In this document: in pieces, positions 5,746 through 10,547 of the stretch
Layout of the letters: each line of letters starts with the position of its first letter
How positions within the stretch are numbered: the stretch's first letter is position 1
Origin: an uncultured Bacteroidales bacterium
Lineage (GTDB): Bacteria; Bacteroidota; Bacteroidia; Bacteroidales; Paludibacteraceae
Direction: 5' to 3'
Assembly: GCA_937886455.1 (NCBI GenBank)
Contig: CALGCU010000124.1
Coordinates: forward strand, 1 to 10,947
Length of the DNA stretch: 10,947 nt
The notes under the pieces: generated by a model
Database searches by the model: none
What the model saw: only the letters and a program-made list of their open reading frames with translations
What the model was told of the DNA's origin: nothing
Program-made: the position numbers and the translations under genes

Positions 5746-5769
5746 CATAATAACGAATTAAATTAAAAT
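5742..5769 (+). promoter_or_regulatory. Strong SigA-type promoter for ssb and downstream genes
   Basis: TTGACA (5742-5747), a 16-base spacer, and TAAAAT (5764-5769), followed by an A/T-rich stretch and AAAGGAGAG before the ssb ATG. The -35 box overlaps the stop codon of the nuclease gene. It probably also drives the tRNA-like RNAs and the terminase-like gene downstream, since no better promoter is seen between them. Confidence 0.65.
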
Positions 5770-5797
5770 AATAGGTAACTTAAAGGAGAGTAACGGA

Positions 5798-6172
5798 ATG
5801 AACAGAATTTCTTTGAGCGGTCGGCTCACTAAAGACCCATCTGTATTTGGGGATGAGAATAAAACAGTAAGGTTTACCCTTGCGGTAAACAGAATGAAAG
5901 TCGGTGCAGACTTTCCGTCCATCGTAGCTTTTAAGAAAACGGCTGATGTTGTCGCTCACTACTGCAAGAAAGGTACGCAGATTATTGTTGAGGGACATAT
6001 TCAGACAGGCTCTTACGATGGCAAGGACGGAAAGAAAGTCTATACCCAGGACATCATTGCGGATCACATCGAGTTTGTTGGAGCAAAAGACAGTAGCAAT
6101 CTTGAGAGTCCGGCAGATGGTTTCACTGCGGTAGCAGATGATTTTGAGAGTGACAACTTACCATTCAATTAA
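5798..6172 (+). CDS. ssb: Single-stranded DNA-binding protein
   Basis: This 124-aa protein starts at ATG 5798 after AAAGGAGAG. Residues 1-100 are a typical OB fold: MNRISLSGRLTKDPSV, VRFTLAVNR, IVAFKKTADVVAHYCKKGTQ, IIVEGHIQTGSY. Residues 101-113 are a short linker, and the end DDFESDNLPFN is close to the acidic DDDLPF tip that recruits partner proteins in bacterial SSBs. It is shorter than the host SSB (~150-170 aa), as in phages. It coats single-stranded DNA during replication and recombination, consistent with the adjacent Hjc-like nuclease and replication genes. Confidence 0.93.
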   Translation: MNRISLSGRLTKDPSVFGDENKTVRFTLAVNRMKVGADFPSIVAFKKTADVVAHYCKKGTQIIVEGHIQTGSYDGKDGKKVYTQDIIADHIEFVGAKDSSNLESPADGFTAVADDFESDNLPFN

Positions 6173-6195
6173 TCATGGTTGAATTTCCTCATTAG

Positions 6196-6285
6196 TGCTG
6201 TGGTGGCTGACAGTTGGAAAGGCACACTTTGGTGGTAGGAGTTCAAAGAAATTCCTTGTAGGGTTCGATTCCCTACCCACAGCAT
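6196..6285 (+). tRNA. tRNA-like RNA 1 (class II-like, no normal anticodon arm)
   Basis: GCTGTGG (6197-6203) pairs perfectly with CCACAGC (6277-6283), extendable by T6196-A6284. T8 and G9 equivalents follow, then a three-pair D stem (GCT/GGC) with a TTGG-containing loop. The T arm is GTAGGG/CCCTAC around a canonical TTCGATT loop, giving 13 stacked pairs rather than the usual 12. Between D and T arms lie CACTTTGGTGG and a 7-bp hairpin (6237-6243/6250-6256) whose CAAAG loop is complementary to CTTTG at 6227-6231. I could not build a 5-bp anticodon stem with a 7-base loop and U33. No CCA is encoded. It may be an aberrant or decayed tRNA or a tRNA mimic. Confidence 0.5.
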
Positions 6286-6321
6286 AGTAATCCATTACAT
6301 TACTTAATCCTTTCTAATTAG

Positions 6322-6461
6322 TGCTTCGGTGGCGGAATAGGTAGACGCAAAGCAAAGGTGAAACTAAGTGATTGTGGGCAATCAATCTATTGTGAATCCG
6401 TTTAATGCTTGCAAAACACATGCCCAGCAAGTATGCAAGGTGCAAATCCTTGCCCGAAGCA
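6322..6461 (+). ncRNA. tRNA-like RNA 2 (Leu-like ends, about 50 extra bases)
   Basis: GCTTCGG (6323-6329) pairs perfectly with CCGAAGC (6454-6460), plus T6322-A6461. TG and a Leu/Ser-type D arm follow (GCG, loop with AGG, CGC, 6332-6348). The T arm is GCAAGG/CCTTGC with loop TGCAAAT, again making 13 stacked pairs. Just before it is a variable-arm-like hairpin ATGCTTGC/GCAAGTAT (6405-6412/6427-6434). The remaining middle (6349-6404) contains a second hairpin, TGATTG/CAATCA, but no standard anticodon loop. TGGGCA (6375-6380) is complementary to TGCCCA (6421-6426) in the other hairpin loop, so a kissing contact is possible. At 140 nt it is too long for an ordinary tRNA. Confidence 0.5.
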
Positions 6462-6492
6462 TCAAGGACTTTAGCCGAGTTCCTTGATTTTT
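6461..6492 (+). terminator. Hairpin with T-run after tRNA-like RNA 2
   Basis: ATCAAGGACT (6461-6470) pairs with AGTTCCTTGAT (6478-6488) with one bulge, followed by TTTTT (6488-6492). It would release or process the 3' end of the preceding RNA; the first base is shared with that RNA's last base. Some read-through must occur if the genes at 6684 and 6896 depend on the ssb promoter. Confidence 0.55.
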
Positions 6493-6500
6493 CGCAAAAG

Positions 6501-6550
6501 TGCTGAATGACTTACAGAGATTCAATAGGAGCAAGACCTATCATTCAGCA
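6501..6550 (+). ncRNA. Mini tRNA-like hairpin (RNA 3: acceptor and T arm only)
   Basis: TGCTGAATGA (6501-6510) is the exact complement of TCATTCAGCA (6541-6550). Inside its 3' half sits a 5-bp, 7-base-loop arm, ATAGG/CCTAT with loop AGCAAGA (C56-R57-A58-like), directly stacked on the outer helix. Only 14 unpaired bases replace the D and anticodon parts. Its ends, TGCT...AGCA, and the following ATCAAGG are shared with RNA 2. A 6-bp hairpin TCAAGG/CCTTGA (6551-6570) follows, echoing the terminator after RNA 2. A tRNA mimic, a processing signal or plain hairpin are all possible. Confidence 0.4.
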
Positions 6551-6619
6551 TCAAGGCATATTGACCTTGAAATTAAAATGGCAGCGGTCGGTGGCATGAT
6601 AGCCGTATAACCGAGGGAT

Positions 6620-6658
6620 AGCCACAGAGATTTACACCTCGCTTTCACTGTGGCTTTC
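6620..6658 (+). terminator. Hairpin before the 70-aa gene
   Basis: AGCCACAG (6620-6627) pairs with CTGTGGCT (6648-6655) across a 20-base loop, followed by only TTTC. The stem is exact but the T-run is poor, so it may be a weak terminator or another structured RNA piece. Upstream, TCGGT/ACCGA enclosing GGC/GCC (about 6589-6614) forms a further small hairpin. Confidence 0.35.
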
Positions 6659-6683
6659 ATGCATTGGTGGGAGATGCAGTAGT

Positions 6684-6896
6684 ATGTTATTAGAGATTGA
6701 AGCAAAAAGGGAATTAGGCGGTAGAGTGACTCCAATATATGTAGCGACAGACTACATCGTGTACATTGACGAAGAAACTGTCACTGTGGGATTATCAACA
6801 GGGAAAGTCATTGACACCACAGAGAAGTCTTGCAAGTACCTTGTGCAGAAGATTTGGCAGATGGAACACGCAGTAAACCGCATCACTAAAAAGTAA
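6684..6896 (+). CDS. Hypothetical small protein preceding the terminase-like gene
   Basis: This 70-aa protein starts at ATG 6684; GGTGGGAG about 11 bases upstream is a distant but usable ribosome site. It appears to consist of a small beta sheet (TPIYVATDYIVYIDEETVTVGLSTG) and a C-terminal helix (LVQKIWQMEHAVNRITKK). There are no Cys motifs or membrane segments. Its stop overlaps the next start as TAATG, so the two genes are probably translated together. Possibly a packaging or regulatory accessory by position only. Confidence 0.65.
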   Translation: MLLEIEAKRELGGRVTPIYVATDYIVYIDEETVTVGLSTGKVIDTTEKSCKYLVQKIWQMEHAVNRITKK

Positions 6897-7384
6897 TGGG
6901 TGGATATAGCAAACGACAAACAGAACCAGGAGTTAAGGCTGACATCCTTGCTCATGTGTATAACGAGGATCGGTGGACTATCATTGACCTCAATGATTAC
7001 GAAGCCGTGTATAAACGAATCCGTGAATACTTTGAGAAGTGTATCACTGATGATAAGTTTGCCACTGTTGCCGGAATGTGCAACGCTCTGAACGTATCAC
7101 GACAGGCAATTGACCAATGGATTCAAGGAAAGGTGAACAAAGACCCTAACGTAGTCCAGGCTGTGGAGTGGGGCAAGCGAGTTATTAACGCACAGAATGA
7201 GGAATCGCTGATGGAATCAAAGGGCAATCCTGTCGGTAATATATTCCTCACAAAGAATAACTTTGACGGATACACGGATACAAGGGAGATTGTGACGAGG
7301 AAAGAAACTACCTCGCTCACTGCGGAAGAGTTGTTGAAGATTGCAAGCAAGCTCCCAGGATTTGAAGATAGGCTTATCGAATGA
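6896..7384 (+). CDS. terS: Terminase small subunit-like DNA-packaging protein
   Basis: This 162-aa protein starts at ATG 6896 in a TAATG overlap; no separate Shine-Dalgarno site is visible, so coupling is likely. Residues ~60-85 form a helix-turn-helix (FATVAGMCNALNVSRQAIDQ), and ~105-125 hold the KGNPVGNIFLTKNNFDGYTD signature widespread in phage small terminase/gp3-type packaging proteins, followed by a helical tail. In phages this subunit recognises the packaging site and recruits the large terminase ATPase/nuclease. No large subunit follows: the operon ends at a terminator 55 bases later. It might instead be a regulatory DNA binder, but the second motif favours terminase. Confidence 0.7.
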   Translation: MGGYSKRQTEPGVKADILAHVYNEDRWTIIDLNDYEAVYKRIREYFEKCITDDKFATVAGMCNALNVSRQAIDQWIQGKVNKDPNVVQAVEWGKRVINAQNEESLMESKGNPVGNIFLTKNNFDGYTDTREIVTRKETTSLTAEELLKIASKLPGFEDRLIE

Positions 7385-7438
7385 GCAACTGTTTTTCATT
7401 TTAATCTCATTTCATTACTCCAAATTACAGAACGCATT

Positions 7439-7464
7439 AGAACGGCATTTAAGCCGTTCTTTTG
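7439..7464 (+). terminator. Rho-independent terminator of the plus-strand operon
   Basis: AGAACGGC (7439-7446), a 6-base loop ATTTAA, then GCCGTTCT (7453-7460) followed by TTTGCTTT. The stem is perfect. It ends the plus-strand gene block and faces the minus-strand terminator at 7549-7572. The bases between them (7465-7548) show only a small TTCC/GGAA hairpin and no gene. Confidence 0.85.
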
Positions 7465-7548
7465 CTTTAGGTATATATTTCCTCAAGGAAGATATAAAAA
7501 TGGCTATATGGCGAAATTAAAGGGGCAGAAATTAAAGTTATGGATAAC

Positions 7549-7572
7549 AAAAGAGCCACATTAAAGTGGCTC
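7549..7572 (-). terminator. Rho-independent terminator of the minus-strand operon
   Basis: Read on the minus strand: GAGCCAC, loop TTTAAT, GTGGCTC, then TTTT (plus-strand coordinates 7553-7572 for the hairpin, 7549-7552 for the T-run). It lies directly after the 46-aa gene. Its upstream arm overlaps one GCTCACTG octamer. Confidence 0.8.
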
Positions 7573-7579
7573 ACTGCGT

Positions 7580-7720
7580 TTAGTATTCCAGATCTCTCAT
7601 TGCATCTTCTATCTCAAATAAGTATCCTTGCATTTCCATGCGATCATATTCATCTTCGATGTCTTCGATCATGTCACTGTAGTTATTGTATTCCATTTCC
7701 AGATATTCGAGTTCTGTCAT
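7580..7720 (-). CDS. Small acidic protein, last gene of the minus operon (46 aa)
   Basis: The minus-strand ATG at 7718-7720 is preceded by AAGAGAGGGAAATAAA and the frame ends at TAA (7580-7582), only eight bases before the terminator hairpin. The product, MTELEYLEMEYNNYSDMIED onward, is a single predicted helix with 17 acidic and 2 basic residues and frequent Tyr/Met, which could form a coiled coil. It follows the FtsK-like gene by 31 bases. Start, ribosome site and terminator placement support a real gene. Function unknown; an acidic, DNA-mimicking or partner-binding peptide is a guess. Confidence 0.7.
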   Translation of the reverse strand: MTELEYLEMEYNNYSDMIEDIEDEYDRMEMQGYLFEIEDAMRDLEY

Positions 7721-7751
7721 TTTATTTCCCTCTCTTTCTTTGCTCACTGTC

Positions 7752-8543
7752 TTATTTGTATCTGTTAACCCAATACTGAACTCTCTCTGCGATCTTTTCT
7801 TCTGGAGTCAGTGGGATTTCGATCTGTCTGTTTCTTCCTTTAATCTGCATGATTCCGTAGCCATAATCCGGCAATGCTTCAGCTCCGTTCACTTGGATGA
7901 TGTTTCTTGAATCCTGTGCTGTAATGGTGCGGAGTGCAAGTCTTGTGTCCAGGTTCACTACTGTCGCTCCCTTGATAATCTCTTTTGTTGGTCGCTGTGT
8001 TGCAAGTAAGAGTTTGACATTGGCTGCACGTCCAATCTGTGAGATTCTCTGAATCATTGTCTGTACCTTTTTAGGACAACTGCAAACAAGATCAGCGTAT
8101 TCGTCAATGACTATCCACAGAACAGGCTCACTGCTTTTCTTTTCTCTTTTGGCTTGCATTCTGTCGTATCTCTCGTCAATGACTCTTAAAACACCATTCA
8201 ATGCACGTTCTACTTGCTCCGGCTTGTCAACGTATGCAACAGTGTGTGGAGCATCAGCGTAGTCAATGAGTTCTACACGCTTTAAGTCAATAAGGCAAAA
8301 CAGATTCTTTTCTGGTGATTCAAGCATAGCCGTGTAGAGTAGGTCATTGATTGCTACGGACTTTCCACTTCCACTGCATCCGGCAATCAGAATGTGCGTT
8401 CCGTTCAGCATCTCTTTGCACCACTGATAGAGTTCAATGACGTTCTTTCTGTGTGGGTTCTGTTTCGGCTCACTGTCTTTTTTCTCTGTGAGCATTCTTT
8501 TGATTTCCTCTGTGTCTAATCTTAATTCGATAGTCTTTTCCAT
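7752..8543 (-). CDS. FtsK/SpoIIIE-type DNA translocase ATPase, soluble
   Basis: This 263-aa protein starts at minus-strand ATG 8543 (GAAAGGAAGTAGTGAA upstream); an in-frame ATG at 8561 lies inside the preceding gene. Walker A is GCSGSGKS (55-62), Walker B is VLWIVIDEYADL (141-152) with D147-E148, and LLLATQRP (178-185) is the sensor motif typical of FtsK/SpoIIIE/TcpA proteins. There is no N-terminal membrane segment and no obvious DNA-reading gamma domain, so it is a bare motor domain, much shorter than chromosomal FtsK (~800 aa). Such motors pump double-stranded DNA in conjugation, segregation or phage replication. It is the largest gene of the minus-strand operon. Confidence 0.88.
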   Translation of the reverse strand: MEKTIELRLDTEEIKRMLTEKKDSEPKQNPHRKNVIELYQWCKEMLNGTHILIAGCSGSGKSVAINDLLYTAMLESPEKNLFCLIDLKRVELIDYADAPHTVAYVDKPEQVERALNGVLRVIDERYDRMQAKREKKSSEPVLWIVIDEYADLVCSCPKKVQTMIQRISQIGRAANVKLLLATQRPTKEIIKGATVVNLDTRLALRTITAQDSRNIIQVNGAEALPDYGYGIMQIKGRNRQIEIPLTPEEKIAERVQYWVNRYK

Positions 8544-8547
8544 TTCA

Positions 8548-8898
8548 CTACTTCCTTTCACTGTGCATCTCGTTGAGTTCGGTCAAGAGTGGGACCAGGT
8601 CAACACAATCTTGGTGCTGCTCATAGACTTGCGTCCAAATATCAAAAGTTTCACTGTCGTAATCATCGGTGTAATGATGGATGTATTCCTCGTCATTGAT
8701 TCCGCAAACGTCAATCACTGTTGTATCATCGCCTAAATATTCGGCTTTGTGTTCTTCGATGTAGTCAAGGATTGTTTTGTTGTAGATCACAAATCCCATA
8801 TTGTCGGAGCCAGCAAAGATTGTTTCGTCCTCAAGTTCTCCCCATGCACACCAAATGCCGCCGCCTGTGTATTCAAGCTCACTGTGTAATACTTTCAT
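8548..8898 (-). CDS. Acidic hypothetical protein (116 aa)
   Basis: The start is the minus-strand ATG at 8898, after AGAAAGGAAAAGAA; the ATG at 8928 would span that ribosome site and is rejected. The protein has about 28 acidic and 5 basic residues, with aromatic-rich parts (GGGIWCAWGELEDE, DEEYIHHYTDDYD) and no Cys-pair motif. It ends four bases before the FtsK-like start, so the two are likely translated together. The acidity resembles DNA-mimic anti-restriction or inhibitor proteins, but I see no specific family signature. Confidence 0.75.
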   Translation of the reverse strand: MKVLHSELEYTGGGIWCAWGELEDETIFAGSDNMGFVIYNKTILDYIEEHKAEYLGDDTTVIDVCGINDEEYIHHYTDDYDSETFDIWTQVYEQHQDCVDLVPLLTELNEMHSERK

Positions 8899-8964
8899 TT
8901 CTTTTCCTTTCTGCCGGAATCGGCTCACTGTGTAAATTCGTTATCTATTGCTTGTGGTTTCATC

Positions 8965-8993
8965 TCTGCCAACGTCTGCCGGACGTTAGCAGA
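8965..8993 (-). other. Conserved 12-bp hairpin, copy 1 (leader of the 8898 gene)
   Basis: On the minus strand TCTGCTAACGTC and GACGTTGGCAGA form a 12-bp stem (one G-T pair) with loop CGGCA. It lies in the 101-base gap between the 9000 stop and the 8898 start. It shares GATTCTGC before the loop and GGC-GAGATG after it with the hairpin at 9624-9651, while the stems differ by paired changes. No T-run follows, so it is not a terminator. Confidence 0.55.
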
Positions 8994-8999
8994 ATCAAA

Positions 9000-9197
9000 T
9001 CAAAAACAGATTTTGACGAACTCACTGTTAAAATGCTTCTCGATGATTGGGAGATGATAAGCTCCGTCTTTCTCGCTAAAGGTCCATGCTTCGTCTTTCA
9101 TTGGCTCAAAGTCTTCAATGCCGTGATAGATTACATCTTGCCCCTTGTAGACAATGACAACATCATCATCAAATTCAATTCTTCGTCCTTTTCTCAT
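9000..9197 (-). CDS. Hypothetical small protein (65 aa)
   Basis: The start is the minus-strand ATG at 9197, seven bases after AAAGGAG; an upstream ATG at 9227 lies within the previous gene's end. The first half is strand-like (RIEFDDDVVIVYKGQDVIYHGI), the second mixed, ending in HFNSEFVKICF. Charges are roughly balanced. It starts 22 bases after the stop of the 9588 gene in the same operon. I recognise no family; the ribosome site makes the gene credible. Confidence 0.7.
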   Translation of the reverse strand: MRKGRRIEFDDDVVIVYKGQDVIYHGIEDFEPMKDEAWTFSEKDGAYHLPIIEKHFNSEFVKICF

Positions 9198-9219
9198 TGG
9201 TTGATCTCCTTTCACTGTG

Positions 9220-9588
9220 TTAAACATTCATTCCACAATCAATCACTTGCTCAAGGCTGATAAGGTCATCTGCAAGAGTGATGCTCTCGAGTCCGTCGCT
9301 GATGTGCTGCCACTGTTCCCCTGTAAGTTCTAATTCTTCGTATTCGTCCGCTATATATTTGAACGAGTACCAAGCAACGATAAATTCCAGGTCACGGCTT
9401 ATAAGTGCGGAATATTGGCACATCTCGTCATAATTCTCGCCAATAAGATGTGTGTATTCCTCGATAATATTAGAAATTCTCCATGCTTTATCGGTGAATG
9501 TGTACAGGTGAAAAGCGAAATTAACGCTCATTTCGTCACTCATGTTCTTTGTCATTGAGATCATTTCTCTTTGGATATTGAATTGCAT
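9220..9588 (-). CDS. Hypothetical helical acidic protein (122 aa)
   Basis: The start is the minus-strand ATG at 9588 after AAAGGAGCAATA; the upstream open frame to 9660 runs through a hairpin and is judged non-coding. The protein is mainly helical with Trp/Tyr-rich segments (ISRDLEFIVAWYSFKYIADE) and about 23 acidic against 6 basic residues. No enzyme motif, membrane helix or zinc pattern. It is the second gene of the minus operon after the promoter-operator region. Function unknown. Confidence 0.7.
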   Translation of the reverse strand: MQFNIQREMISMTKNMSDEMSVNFAFHLYTFTDKAWRISNIIEEYTHLIGENYDEMCQYSALISRDLEFIVAWYSFKYIADEYEELELTGEQWQHISDGLESITLADDLISLEQVIDCGMNV

Positions 9589-9623
9589 TATTGCTCCTTT
9601 CTGTGCTTGTTTATTGTTACATC

Positions 9624-9651
9624 TCCGCCACCATCCGCAGATAGTGGCAGA
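9624..9651 (-). other. Conserved 12-bp hairpin, copy 2 (leader of the 9588 gene)
   Basis: On the minus strand TCTGCCACTATC and GATGGTGGCGGA form a 12-bp stem (two G-T pairs) with loop TGCG, in the 89-base gap between the 9678 stop and the 9588 start. After the stem, GAGATG-AAC-A-AA-CAA is shared with the copy at 8965-8993. Stem bases differ between copies but pairing is kept. Confidence 0.55.
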
Positions 9652-9677
9652 ATCTAACAATAAGCGGAAGTCCGGCT

Positions 9678-10241
9678 TTAGGCGATGGCTTCAACGATTT
9701 CTTCAAACTCTGCGTTTGAAATCCAAAGGCTGCCGAAACAATCAATCACGTTGTCCACAACTTCTTCTTCGGTGGTGTGGTCGTGATAGAGTTCTGCTTT
9801 GTCGTCTGTGCTTTCAAGTCCCCAAATAGAGAAGTAAAAGAACTCATCTCTTTTATTAAAGTCTTCGGTCATGTCATCAAGCAAGTCTGTCGCACTTCTT
9901 TCGCAATAGAACTCGTTGAGCTCGTCCATGTAATAAGCCCTGTAACCATCAGCGAATCCGTTCCAACTGTCGAGCTCTTCCACTAATTCGGTAAAAAGGT
10001 CTTCGTCTTCCTCAACCATTTCAACAGCAATTGCTTTAAGTTCGTCCTCGATGTCTACAACGGACATCCCTCTTTTTTCAAGGCTTTCCGCTTCTGCTTC
10101 GGTGATCTCTGTTATTGTGACGTCCTCGCTGTCGGTGTTCTTGCTGTGTTCCATGAATAATAGAATCTGCTTCTCGTCTTCGCACTCTGTAAGGAATGCG
10201 GAAAAGGTTGTTTCGCTAACTTTGTATGTGACTTTGTTCAT
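9678..10241 (-). CDS. Strongly acidic hypothetical protein (187 aa)
   Basis: The start is the minus-strand ATG at 10241 after AAAGGAGTTCAAG. By my count it has 54 Asp/Glu and 12 Lys/Arg, net charge about -42, extreme for a cytosolic protein. Residues 1-60 are mixed, 62-92 a very acidic helix (DIEDELKAIAVEMVEEDEDL), and 93-187 aromatic-acidic with WNGFADGYRAYYMDEL and FFYFSIWGLES. The charge pattern recalls DNA-mimic proteins such as ArdA-type anti-restriction factors, but I do not see a clear ArdA signature, so this is inference. It is the first gene after the operator region, so RHH control is plausible. Confidence 0.75.
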   Translation of the reverse strand: MNKVTYKVSETTFSAFLTECEDEKQILLFMEHSKNTDSEDVTITEITEAEAESLEKRGMSVVDIEDELKAIAVEMVEEDEDLFTELVEELDSWNGFADGYRAYYMDELNEFYCERSATDLLDDMTEDFNKRDEFFYFSIWGLESTDDKAELYHDHTTEEEVVDNVIDCFGSLWISNAEFEEIVEAIA

Positions 10242-10265
10242 CTTGAACTCCTTTCTTTGGTGGAT

Positions 10266-10287
10266 GGCTGCGACCAGGTCGCAAGCC
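10266..10287 (-). other. GC-rich hairpin in the 10241 gene leader
   Basis: TGCGACC-A-GGTCGCA (10269-10283) is a perfect inverted repeat, extended by GGC/GCC (one bulge). It stands out in a very AT-rich region about 25 bases upstream of the start codon. It could be a translational operator or a DNA-binding palindrome. Its sequence is not that of the hairpins at 8965 and 9624, though the position relative to the gene is similar. Confidence 0.4.
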
Positions 10288-10317
10288 TTATTTATTAACT
10301 ATCTTTACTATGTCTGT

Positions 10318-10379
10318 ATTATATACTTATATAAGTATATAATCTATAACAATATTACGATTTCTATAACAATATTACG
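10318..10379. repeat. 26-bp AT palindrome plus two 17-bp direct repeats
   Basis: Positions 10318-10343 are a perfect 26-bp palindrome of A/T with single C/G pairs (centre CTTATATAAG). Next to it TCTATAACAATATTACG occurs twice, at 10343-10359 and 10363-10379, with a 20-bp period (two helical turns). The site lies in the promoter region of the 10241 gene; on the minus strand the palindrome supplies a TATAAT box but I found no well-spaced -35. It fits an operator or origin-type binding array. Confidence 0.55.
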
Positions 10380-10430
10380 CAATTTAAGGGAAAAACCGGA
10401 TTTTTTTGACAAGATCAGCACAAAAAAATA

Positions 10431-10547
10431 ACTGTCCAAATTATTGGACAGTGTACAAATTAACGGACAGTATTTATAAATAAATTGTATATTTGATAGT
10501 GTCCGTATAAATGGACACATTAAGAAAGTGTACGATTAAAGGGACAG
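10431..10547. promoter_or_regulatory. Four operator-like palindromes, consensus STGTMC-N8-GGACAS
   Basis: Site 1 at 10431-10452 (ACTGTCC, 8 bases, GGACAGT) is a perfect palindrome. Site 2 at 10451-10470 (GTGTAC, 8, GGACAG) follows 19 bp later. Site 3 at 10499-10518 (GTGTCC, 8, GGACAC) is perfect, and site 4 at 10528-10547 (GTGTAC, 8, GGACAG) overlaps the stop of the RHH gene. Spacer length is always eight A/T-rich bases. The adjacent RHH protein is the obvious candidate binder. Confidence 0.65.

Larger units (their letters stand above)
7315..8930. repeat. Polar octamer GCTCACTG, seven copies in 1.6 kb
   Basis: Exact copies start at 7315, 7569, 7742, 8126, 8468, 8877 and 8923, plus an eighth at 2433; all read GCTCACTG on the plus strand, each followed by C or T. 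None was found in the opposite orientation. Three copies are between genes, four are inside coding regions of either strand. Near matches occur at 9020 (ACTCACTG) and, ending TTTCACTG, at 8554 and 9209. Meaning unknown. Confidence 0.6.

Noticed and set aside
6160..6190. ATTCAA/TTGAAT inverted repeat just after ssb as a terminator
   Set aside because: The stem is short and AT-only with no T-run, and transcription probably continues into the tRNA-like RNAs.
6323..6461. tRNA-Leu with a group I intron
   Set aside because: The extra sequence is only about 50 bases, far below a group I intron, and no split anticodon loop could be placed.
6322..6492. Transfer-messenger RNA (tmRNA)
   Set aside because: It is far too short, has no tag reading frame, and the acceptor lacks the G3-U70 pair needed for alanine.
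7540..7910. Plus-strand open frames opposite the FtsK-like gene and the 46-aa gene
   Set aside because: They lack ribosome sites, cross the convergent terminators, have implausible Leu/Ser/Cys-rich products and mirror clear minus-strand genes.
9589..9660. N-terminal extension of the 9588 gene upstream to 9660
   Set aside because: It begins at a TTG without a ribosome site and passes through the 12-bp hairpin, whereas AAAGGAG precedes the ATG at 9588.
10431..10547. CRISPR-like array reading of the repeated GGACAGT motifs
   Set aside because: Repeats are short palindromes with irregular 19, 48 and 29-bp steps and no uniform spacers or cas genes; operator sites explain them better.
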